Shown: positions 32,331-44,999, counted from the stretch's first letter. The stretch: DNA of 64,000 bases from Norana najaformis (GCA_964023275.1 OZ029918.1:18394361-18458360); one strand, 5' to 3'. The notes: generated by a model not told the origin, from the sequence alone. Numbers and translations are program-made.

Positions 32331-35300
32331 TATGGGACTGAAACATACTGTCTTGATTTTTAATTTTAAAAATAAAATTGTTTTAAACTTTACAGATACA
32401 CTATTGAGCTTTTTAGCTTTTTACAGCTTTTTAGGTTTCTAGACTATGCAAGTTTTTAGCTGTACACCAGCGTGTGTAAATAAATATGTATATATATATA
32501 TATATATTGCATATATATATGCAATACACATAGATATATTATAAATGTTCTGATATATTTATATTAACATTTGGACAACACCTTTAAAACAATTCTGTTT
32601 CTCCGAAGTTTTTTGTGATTGAGTTCAGTTCCAACGTGGTGAAATCTGATAACGGACTTCATCACCTACCCGGTTAAATCCATCTACGGACTTTATATGT
32701 TTAATCAGGTGTATTGTGGAATAAGCAGCCAGTGACGTACATTATGTATATAGCCAGATGTAACCTACTTCATTTATGAATAGCAAACAGCGTACACATC
32801 ACAGGTTGTATTGCCATAGCCAAGGGAAGGCATGTATAATGAAATATTAAGGCAAACAATTTAAAGCAACAAGTTTGGTTTCGCTTACACAGTATGGCAT
32901 AACGCTAAACTTTTAAAAGCCCAACAATGCTGCTAGCTTATTTCTTCAGCACCCCTTTGTTGGTTGTTGCGGCCTGTTTCAGTTGAGAGCGGAATCCTCT
33001 TCGCGCGCCCCTCAGAGTGAACCCCGGCTCGCTTATACTTTTCTTTATAATCTTTCTTCCTGCTCCTGGCGGTAGACTCCAATCGCATTCCTTCTGCCCT
33101 TCCATACCTCGCAGCATTATCACCATTCTGCTGTCGGCAGACTTCAATGCATACAATCTCCTTTTTACTGCCTCGCGGCATCCTCATAGCTTAGATTTTT
33201 GTAATCTGCTGGTGGCACAATTCAGTTAAGACTGCTGTAACTTCTTCCCAACAATTCTGTTTACCCCGGCCAACAAATGTGTAGCGCGCCGTCCTTTTAA
33301 TCATTGTAATTTTGTACATACTGACTTGACTGGATTCAACTCAAACCGACTAGTTGTCATAACTTGTTAGGAATTGGTTAAGAATGACTAGATTTAGTGT
33401 AATCTTAAGCAATAGCATAAGTAAATAGTAAAATAGGTAAGGCGAGATTAGCTAATTTATAAATATTAAGTAGGTTTTATTGGCGGGTTTGCGGTGTATT
33501 GACTAAGCACGCACATTGAAATCCGTTGTTCAACGAGGCCAGTTTTAACTGTGACAAAGAGAAATTGAAGGCAGCCATAGTTCACCAAAAGATCGGTCTA
33601 ACCGTTTAAACTGCAAGGCCGAGCATGACAGTGAAGAATTTCAAATTCTGACATCATCCAGCAGATGAGCCAAGTCTTAAAAGACTTAACTTTCGAAGTG
33701 TTTCGAAATTAATGCTGAAATCGGACGATGCAGATTCGTCGCGAGTTATAACGAACTGATGGAACCTCGATCGTCGTATTCGAACGTGTCTTTGTTCGCG
33801 CAACTGTGGCCGTCGAATTGTGGAACTTTCGATAAAAAATTCATCGAAATAACAGATTAACTACTTGTCTACCAAGTGGTAATCCAGCGTGGTATGGAGG
33901 AATCGCCATATTGCCTCTTTACGTTGAAGGGCTCAGAGAAAACTGCACTGCCGCGTGAAAGGTGGAAATCGATCCATACTTCTGTTAATAATATCTTCAT
34001 GGACAGAGGGAGGAGTCATTTCAGCCGAGTAAATTTACGATATGCTGACTGGAAAGGGAGTATTAAAGAGTTTGAAGACAGATGTACCTCTAGTAGCTTT
34101 TTAACAACATGTTCATGATATTTAGGAAATTCAGTTTTAAATTGTCTGGTAATTTGATATATTGTCAGCATTCAAAGATGACTTCTTTAACAAGGAATAG
34201 ACTAATGCATGTTTATGAAGGGAAGAGGTCTCAGCCAGTGACAGATTGGATGGTGGTACATTACAACTTGCTTTTGAGAAGGTAAGTTGGAATTGTAACA
34301 AGAAGGCATTGTTTGTCAGGAGAAGAGAAGACAAAAGACTGACTTTAATCCAGAGCTGCAGGAGCAAGAGAATCAAGAGTTGATGGTGGGGAATTAGAAG
34401 GCGAAATCATTTGATAGTGGAATAAAATATAATTTTTATCTTGTCACCAGAAACATTATTGAAAACCACATGGGATAGTGAGGAAATCTTAGGTAGTGTG
34501 AGTGGTGTGTTCCTATGAACTACCTTATTGAGGGCTTTCCAAAGAGACCTTGGACAAGAGAAGTTTTTTGATATCAGATTTGTAAGTTAAGAGGATTTGG
34601 CCTAGGAATGACTTGCTTTGTTCCTGTAGCGCATTTGAGTTGTGTTCACATAGTTACTAATGTTGACATTGGTGAACAAACTAGTTAGAGTAGCTGATAA
34701 TGATTTACATTTAGTATTAGCCGGTCACATAATCAATAAAATAATTAATTAACAATTAATAAATGCTAATTAATTAATTAATTAACGAATTAATGCCAGC
34801 TTATGTAAAATAATTTCAGTCTAGCTGGGCGTTTGGGTGGTACTGACTGAGCGTTTCTGTGCAACTAAAACGTTCAGTGGGAGTACTACAGACGTGGTGA
34901 CTCTGCAGAGTTGAAAGACGCTGTTGATTTCAAAACAGCTGTTCACCATGGAAACGGAATCGGGTGATCGTATTTTCGCCACGTATGATATATACGTCAC
35001 GCTCTGAGCAGACGAACTATGACGAGGATTTAAATGACAGAACGTTGAAAATATATCGTCAGCATTCAAAGATCAACTAATTGCTGTATTAATCGTGGTT
35101 GATTGAGTCATAATTGCGACGAAGGAGGTCCAATGATCGAAAATTCGTTGAATCGGACGAAAAGAAAATAGAACCGTGGTTGTAACTCGTAGCCAACAAC
35201 GTGGCTGAACGAACTGCAAATCTTTTACTCCACGTGAGGTCGCTGAAATAAATTCGTGTAGTTTATCGAAAGTTGCGAATGTTCGGTGTAACTGTCACCG

Positions 35301-35870
35301 TATGAAAACCGCATCGAACGTCAAAAGAAAAAGAAAAATGGGCGGTTTCGCTTAAGTTTAAAAACTCTCATCCAAGTAACTGGAAGAAAACTGTACTCCA
35401 GCAGAACTACCCGTGGGAGGGAAAGTTAAATAAATTATATACATAGTTAAGATTAGCTAGGCATTTGATTGTCATGTACATCTCTAAAGAATAATTTGAC
35501 AATATATAAGTGATCAAAATCTAATTCTGTGACTGTCTAAAAACGAGCCTGGAGTCCAATTTTCTTCCAGTTAATTGGATGAGAGTTCACAGTTTTTAAA
35601 CTTAGTCACACTAGAGATGCTTAAGATGCATTCAATTTTTGATCGATATTGCATGGCGCTTCTCAGGCATCTGTAGTCATTTATATAGCGTCTTTGTCTC
35701 GTCAAAGATCCAAAGAGTAGAAACCGCCACAGTTCCTTGAAACGCATATGATAGAAGGAAGGTCGAGACGGACGCCAAGTACATTAAAGTTGGCCACGAA
35801 GACATAAACCAAGAAACCATTAAATGGAGGTGGCAATGGCAATTTGGTCAGAATTTCGCCCAACGAAAGC
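32331..35870. other. Unassigned region with simple repeats
   Basis: A TATATA run lies at about 32488-32525 and a TTAATTAA-rich stretch at 34737-34797. Overlapping frames of 70-84 codons on both strands at 32933-33229 have no recognisable domain. The phrase ATTGTCAGCATTCAAAGAT appears near 34158 and, as TCGTCAGCATTCAAAGAT, near 35057, a short dispersed repeat. No gene was recognised. Confidence 0.45.
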
Positions 35871-37004
35871 TAAGCTACGAGCCAAATAGCGCCTACTACT
35901 TGGCAAGTAACTACTCACCAAGTAGCCGCCGACGATAAGCGGTATGCACGACGCAGTAGTTGAGAACCGAATATACTCGATGCAACGGAATATTGGTATG
36001 GCCATGAGCCCATATTCGACGGAATATTTCTCACGCAGGATTCAGCTATTTGACTACTGGCGCATGCGTGTTGATATCTAGAGAGGCTTCTTTGATAGTA
36101 AGTAAGTAAGTAAGTAAGTATATTCTTTATTAACCAACAGCTAATCGCACATCGGTTTTCATTTGTATTTAAGAACACAAGAAAAACTTAATATGCATAC
36201 AACATTCTAACAATAAAACATTTACGCGTTAAATTATCAGCGGGAGCGTGGGGCCGTTGGGAATAACTGAGGGTTTTAACTGGCGGGAGTAGCTGATATA
36301 AAGTGTTTGCATAATTGTTGAGTGTTATAGTGTATAAGTAGCTATAATTGAGAGCAGAGAAAACGGCAGGGCAAGCCAAACTTAACATCTGTTAAATGTG
36401 GTGCGTGTTTGAGGGGCAGTAGCACAAGAGAAGAATGCTATACAGTCCAAGTACAGGGTGCACTGACAGCATGGGGCAAGGAGGCGTTTTAACTGTAATA
36501 TTACCTGCATCCCTATGCAAAGGTTTACTACTTGTAGTTAATTGTGTGTCATAGATAATAAAAGCTTATAACAAATAATTCTCATGTAGTATTTCATGTC
36601 AGGCTCATGCCCATACCAATATTCTTGCTCGTGAGAAAGCGCTGTCATATTTGGTTATGCTCTTTAATTGCAATTTAATCTGGTTAGATTGCCAAACTTT
36701 GCCATACACACGTGAATGTGTGCATGCCCAAAGCCCACCATGTGGAAGTTTTGGCAAGGTCTCCACAGCTTATCCGCTTTCAGCTTTTGTAAATGTCTCA
36801 CATTCCCAGTAAAATTTTGAATTATGTGTAAACCTGGTAAATGTTATTACCCTTCTCCAAAGACTAAGGAAGTAGTACAGATATACCAATCACAGCGACA
36901 AAGACAGGGAGACGAAACACAGTGCAACAAATGAGAAACTTGTAATTGTAATCACGACAATTTATACAGCATCGTTAGTAGGAAGCTACTTCAAGGGTGC
37001 TTTA

Positions 37005-37165
37005 CAATGTCGAATGTTGGCGTGCACATGAGTCCAACATAAAATGAGAAATGGATGATGTCGAATGTTGGCGTGCACATGAGTCCAACATAAAATGAGA
37101 AATGGATGATGTCGAATGTTGGCGTGCACATGAGTCCAACATAAAATGAGAAATGGATGATGTAC
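37005..37165 (-). repeat. Three tandem 49-bp units inside H4
   Basis: The unit GATGTCGAATGTTGGCGTGC with its CACATGAGTCCAACATAAAA continuation occurs three times in a row. H5 has the segment once (61160-61210). The minus-strand frame repeating IIHFSFYVGLMCTPTFD is a by-product. Confidence 0.9.
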
Positions 37166-37201
37166 AAAATCAAAATTCAGTTAGACAGTAAACAGAAAAC
37201 T

Positions 37202-37490
37202 TCAACTATGAGTAGATAATAGGTGGGATCTCAAAAGTCTATTTAAAACAAAACCATTCTCGACTTCTTTGATGGCTACAGGAAGGCCATTCCAGACACA
37301 GGAACAGAGGCAATTGGGACAAAGCAACAAAGACTCATGTACGAAACAAAAGATTGACGCCCACAAAGAATAAGACCCAGGCAGCTGATAAAGCAATAGC
37401 ACAGACCCACAGACAGAGGCACGAAAGAGGACACACAATGACGGACAGATGGACTGAGACAGATAAGTGGACGGAACAGCAGAATCAAGA
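37202..37490 (-). other. LINE-tail-like segment carried by H4
   Basis: The minus-strand frames read CVWNGLPVAIKEVENG and FVLNRLLRSHLLSTHS, the best preserved version of the LINE C-terminal-like block shared by all Harbinger copies here. Confidence 0.5.
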
Positions 37491-37748
37491 AACTCTCCCG
37501 AAATCAGAACCCATACGATAAATCCTGCTTAAATCAGCTGATGAACGAAACATCCAAATGAACAGGGTTTATTTGCTGAGAAGTGATACATTTTGGTCAT
37601 TACTTATCAACTTCCATAACAATACAGAAAATTATGCTGTAACAATTACTGAAATTACATAAACAACACAATTATGCAGTAATGATTCCTGAAAGTATAG
37701 AAATTGCAGAAACTACAGCTACTCATGCCTGCTCAGTGACAGTTTGGG

Positions 37749-38690
37749 TTATGACTGTAGTGACATTGTCGCCATGGCTGTCATCGTGGTCAATGACAAT
37801 GTCGTCAAATTTTGGTTCAGTTGCGTTGAACGTTTGTGCAGGACAACACATGTGCAGACGATCTCACACGCCTTTTGTGGTGCAACCCGTAGCTCCGTGG
37901 GAAGACAGTGCCAACGACGCTTGAGAACACCAATATACAACCGAATGACATATGGGAATCCGGCCATCGCATAGAATCCAGCTTCTTCCTGGCTGGGTAG
38001 ATGAACCAATTTTGCCATCTGCCGCACAAGTGACTTGGTGACATAGTGCGGATGGTTCGACTTGCCGTTGACTGAAAACGCGAAAGAGCTCTCCAATGAC
38101 GCTTTGGAATGTTCCAGTCGCATAGAATCGTAGAGTCAGCATCACCTGCAATTGTACAATTCCTCCTTGGTTAACAAAACATAAATTTCTAAACGTTATC
38201 ATAAACTGTAATATAAAAAAATTATTTGTGTGTGAATTCGCATTTTGTGTATCGTTATTAGTTATTGCATTGCAGCTTGCCTAAAAAGTAAATAAAAAGG
38301 TGTAAATGAAAAACATATGTCTGTAATTTTTTTTGGTCAATGCATAAACAGGATCTCAATCAGCATTATTGATGTGTTACAATGCCAAATGAATACTACA
38401 TGTAACCACGCAATAAATAGTTTGCCTTGCCATGTCTTAAAAACAAACTCAAAAAAATTTAAACTAGGCCTAATTGTGGCATGAGTTTGATTCCACAACA
38501 GCTGTGAAGAATTACCGTTACATTTAGCTCAACACTGATCGTACCTGCATCACGCACGGCAGAGACACATGTCGTGGTACAGCGAATTCCACATCGTCCT
38601 TGAGTTCATCATAAATTAACAGCAATTCGTGACGACGAAAACAAAACCTATCGTAATGTTCGTCATCCGAGAATGAATCGAGAGCATTTT
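37749..38690 (-). pseudogene. Harbinger transposase relic of H4
   Basis: The second exon encodes MRLEHSKASLESSFAF-type shifted sequence in one frame and ATGTFQSVIGELFRVFSQRQ in another, so it is frameshifted. The C-terminal part is informative: FYAMAGFPYVIRLYIGVLKR then RWHCLPTELRVAPQKACEIV. This shows a direct join of the segment before the first catalytic aspartate to the segment after the catalytic glutamate. The first exon (about 38690-38560) holds the remains of the LYDRFRFRRHELLL region on the minus strand. The catalytic core is missing exactly as in H1 and H5. Confidence 0.75.
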
Positions 38691-38937
38691 GACGGTCCCT
38701 GAGTATTCTTTGATGTCATAAACTGGGTCGAATGCGTCGAATCGGGACAGCCGCCAATGTTGTTTACTTCCTCTTACTTCGTAGTAGCCCACTTACGCGT
38801 GCTAGCTAGGTCGGGTAGGGTTACTTCATGACTTGTGCGCTACTACGTCGTCGTGCTACCGAAATAGATTCGCTGCTTCTGAGTAGGCCGAATTTACTAT
38901 GTAGTAGGACTTACTACGGCTTCATGCATACGGCCCC

Positions 38938-40214
38938 GGGTCTTTATCCAAAAGCGAAAGATCTGACGACGGTCGAATCTAACGATTTTAGCTTCGGACG
39001 GTTACCTTAATATCATTTGCAGCTTGATTTGTTAGTTTACGTTCTTCGCCTGCACCGTCCATTGACGGGCATCGGGCATCGACGTCGCTGCTACTATACG
39101 AAGAAAGAAAGAGATAGAGAGAATCGTCCCTAACAATTAAAGTTTTCTTGCACTCTTCCTTCTCCTCCTCCTCCTCCTCCTTCTTGTCCTCCTACTCCTT
39201 CTGCTCCTCTTCTTCGTCCTCCTCCTCCTCCTTCTCTTCCTCCTTTGTTCTACATTTTTTTCACTTACTTAATACCATTAAGAATTAACAAGACAAGCCG
39301 AGAAAACGAGCGTCATTGTCAGTTGGCACTTAAAGAAGTCGCGAACACAGTCGCTGGGGTGGAGGAAGGAGCAAAGTATTGAGCAAGTAATTACTTCATT
39401 ATGTCTGAAATCGAACGCTTATTGCTATAAACGATCTATTATTTACCGCTTGTTTACGGGGAATAGTCAATTCATCCGCCCCTCACGTGATTTCGATATG
39501 CTTTCGACTTTGTTTATATAGTTTGCGTGTTTTCCTGTATCTATGTGTTTGCTTGTCTGTTTGCGTGCATGCGTGAGCGTGTGTTTGTCTGCATGCCTGT
39601 GGATTTCCCGGTATGTCTTCATGTTTGTCTATGTATGTGCTTGTGTTGTGTGTTTGTCTGCACGCGTGTGTATTTAAAGTGTGCGTGTGTGTGTATGACA
39701 CAGGACATGTCGGCGCAATAGAAATTATATGGCTAAAAGATTGAGTAAGACAAACAGAAACCAGATGTTAGCCTTCAGAACTAGACATTAATATCTCAAG
39801 CGATCCATTCTGTATACAGAAATCAATAGCGGGCAAGTAAACGAATTAAGTTCTATCTCTCACTCATTCACAAATCACGTTTGGTCATCCTCGAAAGGTC
39901 TCATACAATTGCTGTAAGTGAATGAGGTAATTACAAGGATTTCTTAGTATTCGTTGGGTGTAGCGGCAGAGTTACACTTAGTCGACTACTAGTATACGTT
40001 GCGCAACATTATCGATTCCACTGGCACACGCAACCTTTTTTACGATCCATCTAGAATAGTGCAATCATATACGATCCATCTAGAACAGTGTCGATCAAGA
40101 AAATCCTGGTAACGAGGCAACGACAAACTCACAAGCAGGAATAAATCCTGCAATTTCGCAAGACCCCATGACGCATCTCTGGGAAACATTTGTGTCCTGA
40201 TGCCAAGAGGTAGA
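38938..40214. other. Unassigned region with CT- and TG-rich repeats
   Basis: A CTCCTCCTC-rich microsatellite spans about 39155-39245, and a TGTGTTTGTCTGCATGC-type stretch about 39540-39700. No gene was recognised. Small repeats of ACGATCCATCTAGAA occur at 40042 and 40072. Confidence 0.5.
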
Positions 40215-40466
40215 CAGCATTAAGCATCCAGTTGCTTATGCAAGTCGCAAGTTGGTTGATAGAAAAAGAATGCCTGAATGATATGGGGAATTCAGAAATT
40301 TAGAAGAGAGTTTGTGTTGGAGACCGACCATTGTAATTTGCAGTATCTTAAGACTGGCAAAATGAGTAATTCAAGGATCATGCAACAGTATCTGGCACTC
40401 ACAAATTATTGTTTCAAGGTCAGGTATATTAAGGAAATCGAGAATGTGTTGCGGATTTTCTTATAA
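40215..40466 (+). pseudogene. Ty3/gypsy RNase H fragment
   Basis: The translation reads KHPVAYASRKLVDRKR and, after a stop and shift, IWGIQKFRREFVLETDHCNL followed by QYLKTGKMSNSRIM and FKVRYIKEIENVL. These are the HP-V-AYASRKL and F-LETDH--L-YL blocks of gypsy RNase H. It is a scrap with no LTRs nearby and differs from the element at 50-55 kb. Confidence 0.75.
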
Positions 40467-40584
40467 TATGAAAGGTTTGAATGGATTGTGTATATAAGAG
40501 TTAAGTTAGTGTATGATTGCTGAAAGTTAAAAAAACGCGTTTATTATTGGAGGAGATTTCAAATTGTTTTTTGGTTGATGTATG

Positions 40585-40735
40585 ATGTAACGAGCCGTCG
40601 ACCTAAACATACAACTGGACAAAACTGACCTATCTGACACTGCCATCATCTTTTGTTCAGCACTTATCTATACCAACCCCTACCAGAGGCAATCATACAC
40701 TTGTTGTCCTCATCACACCTACGAATGTGATTTGA
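40585..40735 (+). pseudogene. LINE endonuclease scrap
   Basis: DLNIQLD is followed by SALIYTNPYQ and HHTYECD in shifting frames. The stretch is nearly identical at DNA level to part of 45060-45185, which is a LINE endonuclease C-terminal half. Confidence 0.6.
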
Positions 40736-41029
40736 ATTGGATGAGTTGCAGAAAAATACTGACTTTTGCTGACATGCGACTGCAATGGATCTTTCTTACT
40801 CGTTTACTTAACTTGGCTTGTGCAACTGAGGCCTATAATATTCCGATCTTAGCGTAATCTTGCTGATGCATACCGTTTAACAGAGACGATGGGAAAGAAT
40901 ACATCGGAGATGATTTTTCCGGTAAGGAAGACAGTCATTTTAAGTAGTCGGTAAAACCTCAGACGGCACTGTCGAATGCAGTACATCATCATTCACTGCA
41001 AACCACTGTTGACGGGATCCATTAGGCTT

Positions 41030-42540
41030 CTCTGATATGGCGTCCTTCATTAGTTAGTTTGTTGTTGTTCCGGCCTGCTGACCGATACGCGGCGGACAAG
41101 ATCCATCACCTTTCAAGGCGTCATCGAAGTCGTTTTGCTTCTGAAGCTTCTATTGACAGCCAGCGATTGATCTTCCTTCCTGACGGGTTTACTGCCTTGT
41201 TTCGGGATAGTGCCAGTCCCAAGCCTGGATAAAGGAGGAGGGCGACGGCAACGGCTTTTGATGCCATAAGCTGTCGTTTAACATTATAAACTACTACTAT
41301 TCGTCTACCTGACGAGCAAACCCAAAAACAGTGGCGAATTGATTAACGCTTATCGGAGGAAGCCAGTATCGAGTGTTTTCAGCTTTCGGAAGACGATCGT
41401 AATCGGCTGCCTTCAGTTGAGGCATCTAGTCACCGTCCACTTCATTAGACTGTGGTCGTACATTCCGTGGCTGCTGCACACCTGTACGTTCTTGATCGGT
41501 GTTGAATTCGCCCCGGAAATGACTAAATCGAGCAGAATTGCACTGGTTGGCCCAGCAAGTGTTGGACCTGACACGAGCTACTTCAAACCGAAGACATTAA
41601 GTACAGTGTTTAGGCTGTCGCTGATACTGGATGAGGTGTTTCCAGGGCAGTTAAAGTAAACGCAGATAATGAGACGGTCGTAGTAATTGCTGCAAGTAAG
41701 ATGCTGAATTCACAGTACAAGTCTGACACCTGACACGAGCTACTTCAAACCGAAGACATTAAGTACAGTGTTTAGGCTGTCGCTGATACTGGATGAGGTG
41801 TTTCCAGGGCAGTTAAAGTAAACGCAGATAATGAGACGGTCGTAGTAATTGCTGCAAGTAAGATGCTGAATTCACAGTACAAGTCATTAACGTTCGAATC
41901 TGGCATCGGTTGATTTTAATGAAGAGGAACGAGAAGTTAGAGGTGATGACTCGAACAGCATGGAAGTTGAAACTGTTAGTGGTGTCAGCGTTCTGACAGT
42001 GAACGTCTTACGGTGGCCAGACCACTGTTTCTGCCCGTTTTTCCAGAGGCGGAACAGTGGACATGTCACGTACCATGGAGGAGCCATGTTGAACTTTGTG
42101 GCATTGGAATCTTCAGCAGACATCTAAGTCTCACAGACGCCGAGAACATCTAGCTGGTTCGACTCTATCAGGTCCAGAATAAGTGCGCCCTTGCGAACGG
42201 CGCTGAGCGCGTTTAAGGACCCGAAGATGAGAGGCTCGGGACTCTGTCGAGTTGCAGTAGGACCTGGATTAAGTTCAACTCCTCCAAGCAACAGCAGCAG
42301 CGCTACGAATACACACGCGTGCGAACGATGGCGAATCGGTCGGTAGAAGCCGCGAGGTCCCGGTAGGGCCAAACTGGCACTGCTGAACAGCTGAAGGGTA
42401 GTGTATGACACGGGTTGTCTGCATGATCGGGCGTGAGATCTCGCTATCATAACGGTCAAAAGACCAGCTGGCGTGATTGGCCAGTATATAGGCCTACTGG
42501 CGACAATGCCGGTTGGAACGGCGAACACAGCGTAAACATA
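41030..42540 (-). pseudogene. CR1/L2-type LINE, 5' part of ORF2, with 2A-like motif
   Basis: The minus-strand frame from 42528 runs through a hydrophobic stretch to LLLLLGGVELNPGP, then SLNALSAVRKGALILDLIES and LDVLGVCETW. The last part is the start of the apurinic-type endonuclease domain. VELNPGP is the core of 2A-like ribosome-skipping peptides known at the N terminus of some CR1/L2-type ORF2 proteins. The upstream aspartate usual in DxExNPGP is a glycine here. Further blocks are MSAEDSNATKFNMAPP, YYDRLIICVYFNCPGN, and LLDLVISGANSTPIKN with SSHGMYDHSL, showing the endonuclease continues to about 41330. Frameshifts and a 158-bp tandem duplication break the frame. No reverse transcriptase follows. 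Confidence 0.7.
41566..41885. repeat. 158-bp tandem duplication in LINE relic
   Basis: Units 41566-41723 and 41728-41885 are essentially identical, separated by TGAC. They cover the YYDRLIICVYFNCPGN part of the endonuclease. Confidence 0.95.
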
Positions 42541-43302
42541 GTCAGGACGTTTCGTGTTCGAGCTTTGAAAGAGATCGAAGTGAATGTTTAAGTCTCCAAG
42601 TATTAGAATATGGCAGTTATAAGTTGATAAGGTGGCGATTAGACTTGAAATTTCATCAAAAAATGTTGAGTTGATAGCTGACGATCCAGGACGATAGATT
42701 ACGGTAATGAGCAGGTGAATGTCCTTTAAGATGAAGTAGGCCGATAGATGTTCGAAGGTAGTGAAAAGTCCGGTATCTTTCGTGGAGACTCTGAAATGGT
42801 TTTTGTGGAAGATGCATATTCCACCACCTCTCGGGCCTCGCTGAGTAGAAGTAATTTCTTCAGGTGAAAGTTTTCTTGCTTTGTCAAGATAACTGTAGTC
42901 TTGTGGTGTACAGGCAATGAGTGACGGGGAATTTGTGGCCTCGTGAGAAGATTCAACGACAGCAATGAGTCAAGGTCAGAGGAGGATATGTGATTCTCTA
43001 TTAAAGCACATTTATTATTTTGCGAGCAGGAGTTCCATGAGGCGATCGTACAGGAAGTCGATGTCCTGTTGTTTGTAAGAGGTGAGTTTTATCTGACGGA
43101 GTTCACGTATTGGTGAAGCCATAGTTGCCAGTATGGCAACTATGGCTTGACTATGATCCGTAATTCTTATAGTGATGGCTCTGGGGTGATCTGGATTCCA
43201 GATGTTAAGATGAACTAGTCTTTTCCTGACTGATCGAGTTGGTGGCGTTGAGGAGGAGTCGAGGCGGAATAAATCGGCGAGGGAGTATTGAAGAGGCGAC
43301 AT
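42541..43302 (-). pseudogene. Second LINE: endonuclease domain fragment
   Basis: The minus translation gives RGPRGGGICIFHKNHFRV, FEHLSAYFILKDIHLLITVI and YRPGSSAINSTFFDEI. It then reads TYNCHILILGDLNIHFD, a well preserved endonuclease with the catalytic GDLNIHFD aspartate/asparagine block. It opens in a different frame at about 43015. The 95-codon frame 43302-43015 upstream has no recognised domain and could be the element's leader. The fragment ends where the other LINE (41030-42540) begins, so one has cut or joined the other. Confidence 0.75.
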
Positions 43303-43524
43303 AACGTTAACAGTAGATTATTTGAAAAGTGATCGATGAGCGTCAGGAACGATAATATGAGTCACGGCAAAGAAATTAAAAAATCATAAATGACATGACC
43401 AGGAGATTTTCCTTCAACAAAGTAATCCAGTTTTAGACGTTTTACGGATAAAAATTAATAAAAGATCATCACAAGGCGGAGAAAACACACGCACGGAGGT
43501 GTGCGCCATTTAACATAAAAGTAT

Positions 43525-43600
43525 TCGTAATTCCGAGATTTCTACAGCGCCCAATGAAAGCTGCGCCGCGGGGACCAGCTTATTCATAGGCCGATGTACA
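43525..43600 (+). repeat. Short repeat family A, copy 2
   Basis: GATTTCTACAGCGCCCAATG, then CGGGGACCAGCTTATTCATA. It matches 12344-12428 directly and 44655-44735 inverted. Confidence 0.8.
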
Positions 43601-43606
43601 ATCCAG

Positions 43607-44554
43607 ATGTTGCAAATTAAAATCCTTCAAAAGTCTTAGGTCAACCTAAGCTACGGTAAAGATAGTTAGTCTACCCAAAATTACAGAGACACGAATCAAG
43701 CGACTGGCTAGTTGAATGACGTAATGACCTGCTTCATCTATATAAGCAAAGTGCCCCAGTGAGGTCATGACGCCCCATATGGGTCTCATAAACTGTGCCT
43801 ATGTGGACGCTGACAGTGATATTCGTCGCATACTGATTAAAATACAGATTTCCCAAAATCCGAACAGATGCAGCAGATTGAAACACATATACTGAAATAT
43901 AGTTATATTCAGACGATTCTCACTCTATTGTGTTTAATGTGATCGGTGTCCACTAAAACTGATATAAAATCGTTAAGAAATAGTACATTGAAATGCATAA
44001 GTGGAACATGTCAAACATATGTACAAAGATGTACAGATGTACATTTTAGAAAGATGTAATTTATTATTACTTCCAACGATCGGCAAGGAACCAGCGTCAC
44101 GTGGTTTGATGGATGAAGCTGTCATTTCGTTCTAGACTTGAAACTTACCTTTCTCAAGTTGCTTATCGACCGTAGGCTGCCTCTGTTCTATGGACTGACG
44201 GATATTGCTTTGGCTTTGATGCGCCATCGGTCGATGTCTTGTGCATTAGACACCGGCACATTAGAAGTTTCTAATTATTGTTATTATTATAATGCTTAAT
44301 TTTTACTACTTTTAACCGATTCTTCATCTGATATTCGTGCTTATCTTGCACCCTTGTTCTTGCATGCCTACCTTTAGATAGCTATAACTGCTCCACCCTC
44401 CCGCCAGAATTACGATAATTATCTGATCCGTCTACGAACTCGTCATCACTTCACCCCTTGCAATCTCTTCTCAGGTCTTCCACTCAAAATTGAAAACACT
44501 CCTGTTTTGCAGATCCTGTCATGCCTAATTCCTCTTCTTCCCCTTATCCATCTG
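43607..44554 (+). repeat. 950-bp repeat E, copy 1
   Basis: This is near-identical to 58921-59874 in the opposite orientation, from ATGTTGCAAATTAAAATCC to CCCTTATCCATCTG. Part of it (CTAATGTGCCGGTGTCTAAT region) also occurs at 56290-56460. A possible LINE-tail string, STLPPELR, is readable at about 44390. It is bracketed by family A repeats in inverted orientation, so E plus A could be one element of about 1.2 kb with inverted ends. Confidence 0.8.
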
Positions 44555-44654
44555 ATGCGATTCCAGACACCACCCACCTTAGCCTGCCTGCCTGCTTCTT
44601 GGATCTTGACCTGGAACTGAACCCTTTTGACTATGGATTTGGTTTAAATTTGAG

Positions 44655-44735
44655 CGCCTGTGAATAAGCTGGTACCCGTGACTTAGTTTTCGTTGAGCGC
44701 TGTAGAAATCGACTACGATTATGATTACGATAGGT
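44655..44735 (-). repeat. Short repeat family A, copy 3 (inverted)
   Basis: Reverse complement of GATTTCTACAGCGCTCAACG and ACCAGCTTATTCACAGGCG. It forms an inverted pair with 43525-43600 around repeat E. Confidence 0.8.
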
Positions 44736-44999
44736 GATGCAGACGAAGCTGAAGATGACGGTTGTAGAATGATTGATGTTGCAGAGATACAAAATAAATC
44801 AAGCCAATGGAAAGGTTAAGATGCCTCATATGTAATTCAACGACTTGTATATATGACGTAGAATGAAGGATTTACACTTCTACTTCTATGTTATATTAGA
44901 ATAAATAGACGAATAGGTCTGTTACTTCACCATAGTATAGTTTGACTATATAATTTTGTTTTATAAGCCTATATTTTTGCGATTGACGTCAAGAACAAC

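Larger units (their letters stand above)
35871..38937 (-). mobile_element. Harbinger copy H4, one terminal repeat lost
   Basis: The right end at 38937 has the full terminal repeat (reverse complement of GGGGCCGTAT, GCATGAAGCCGTAGTAAG). The left end begins within the family sequence at AAGCTACGAGCCAAATAGCG, so about the outermost 30 bp are missing. The element carries the transposase relic, the LINE-tail-like segment and two minisatellites in the same order as H5. Confidence 0.85.

Noticed and set aside
35857-35872. A family A fragment (GCCCAACGAAAGCT) at the broken end of Harbinger H4
   Set aside because: Only about 15 bp match, too short to claim a junction with family A.
39483-39721. Histidine/threonine-rich and cysteine-rich frames on both strands
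   Set aside because: They are products of a TG/CA-rich low-complexity tract.
43120-43146. A 12-bp-arm palindrome GTTGCCAGTATGGCAAC resembling an RFX site
   Set aside because: It lies in a LINE leader and its 5-base spacing does not fit the RFX consensus well; isolated, so probably chance.
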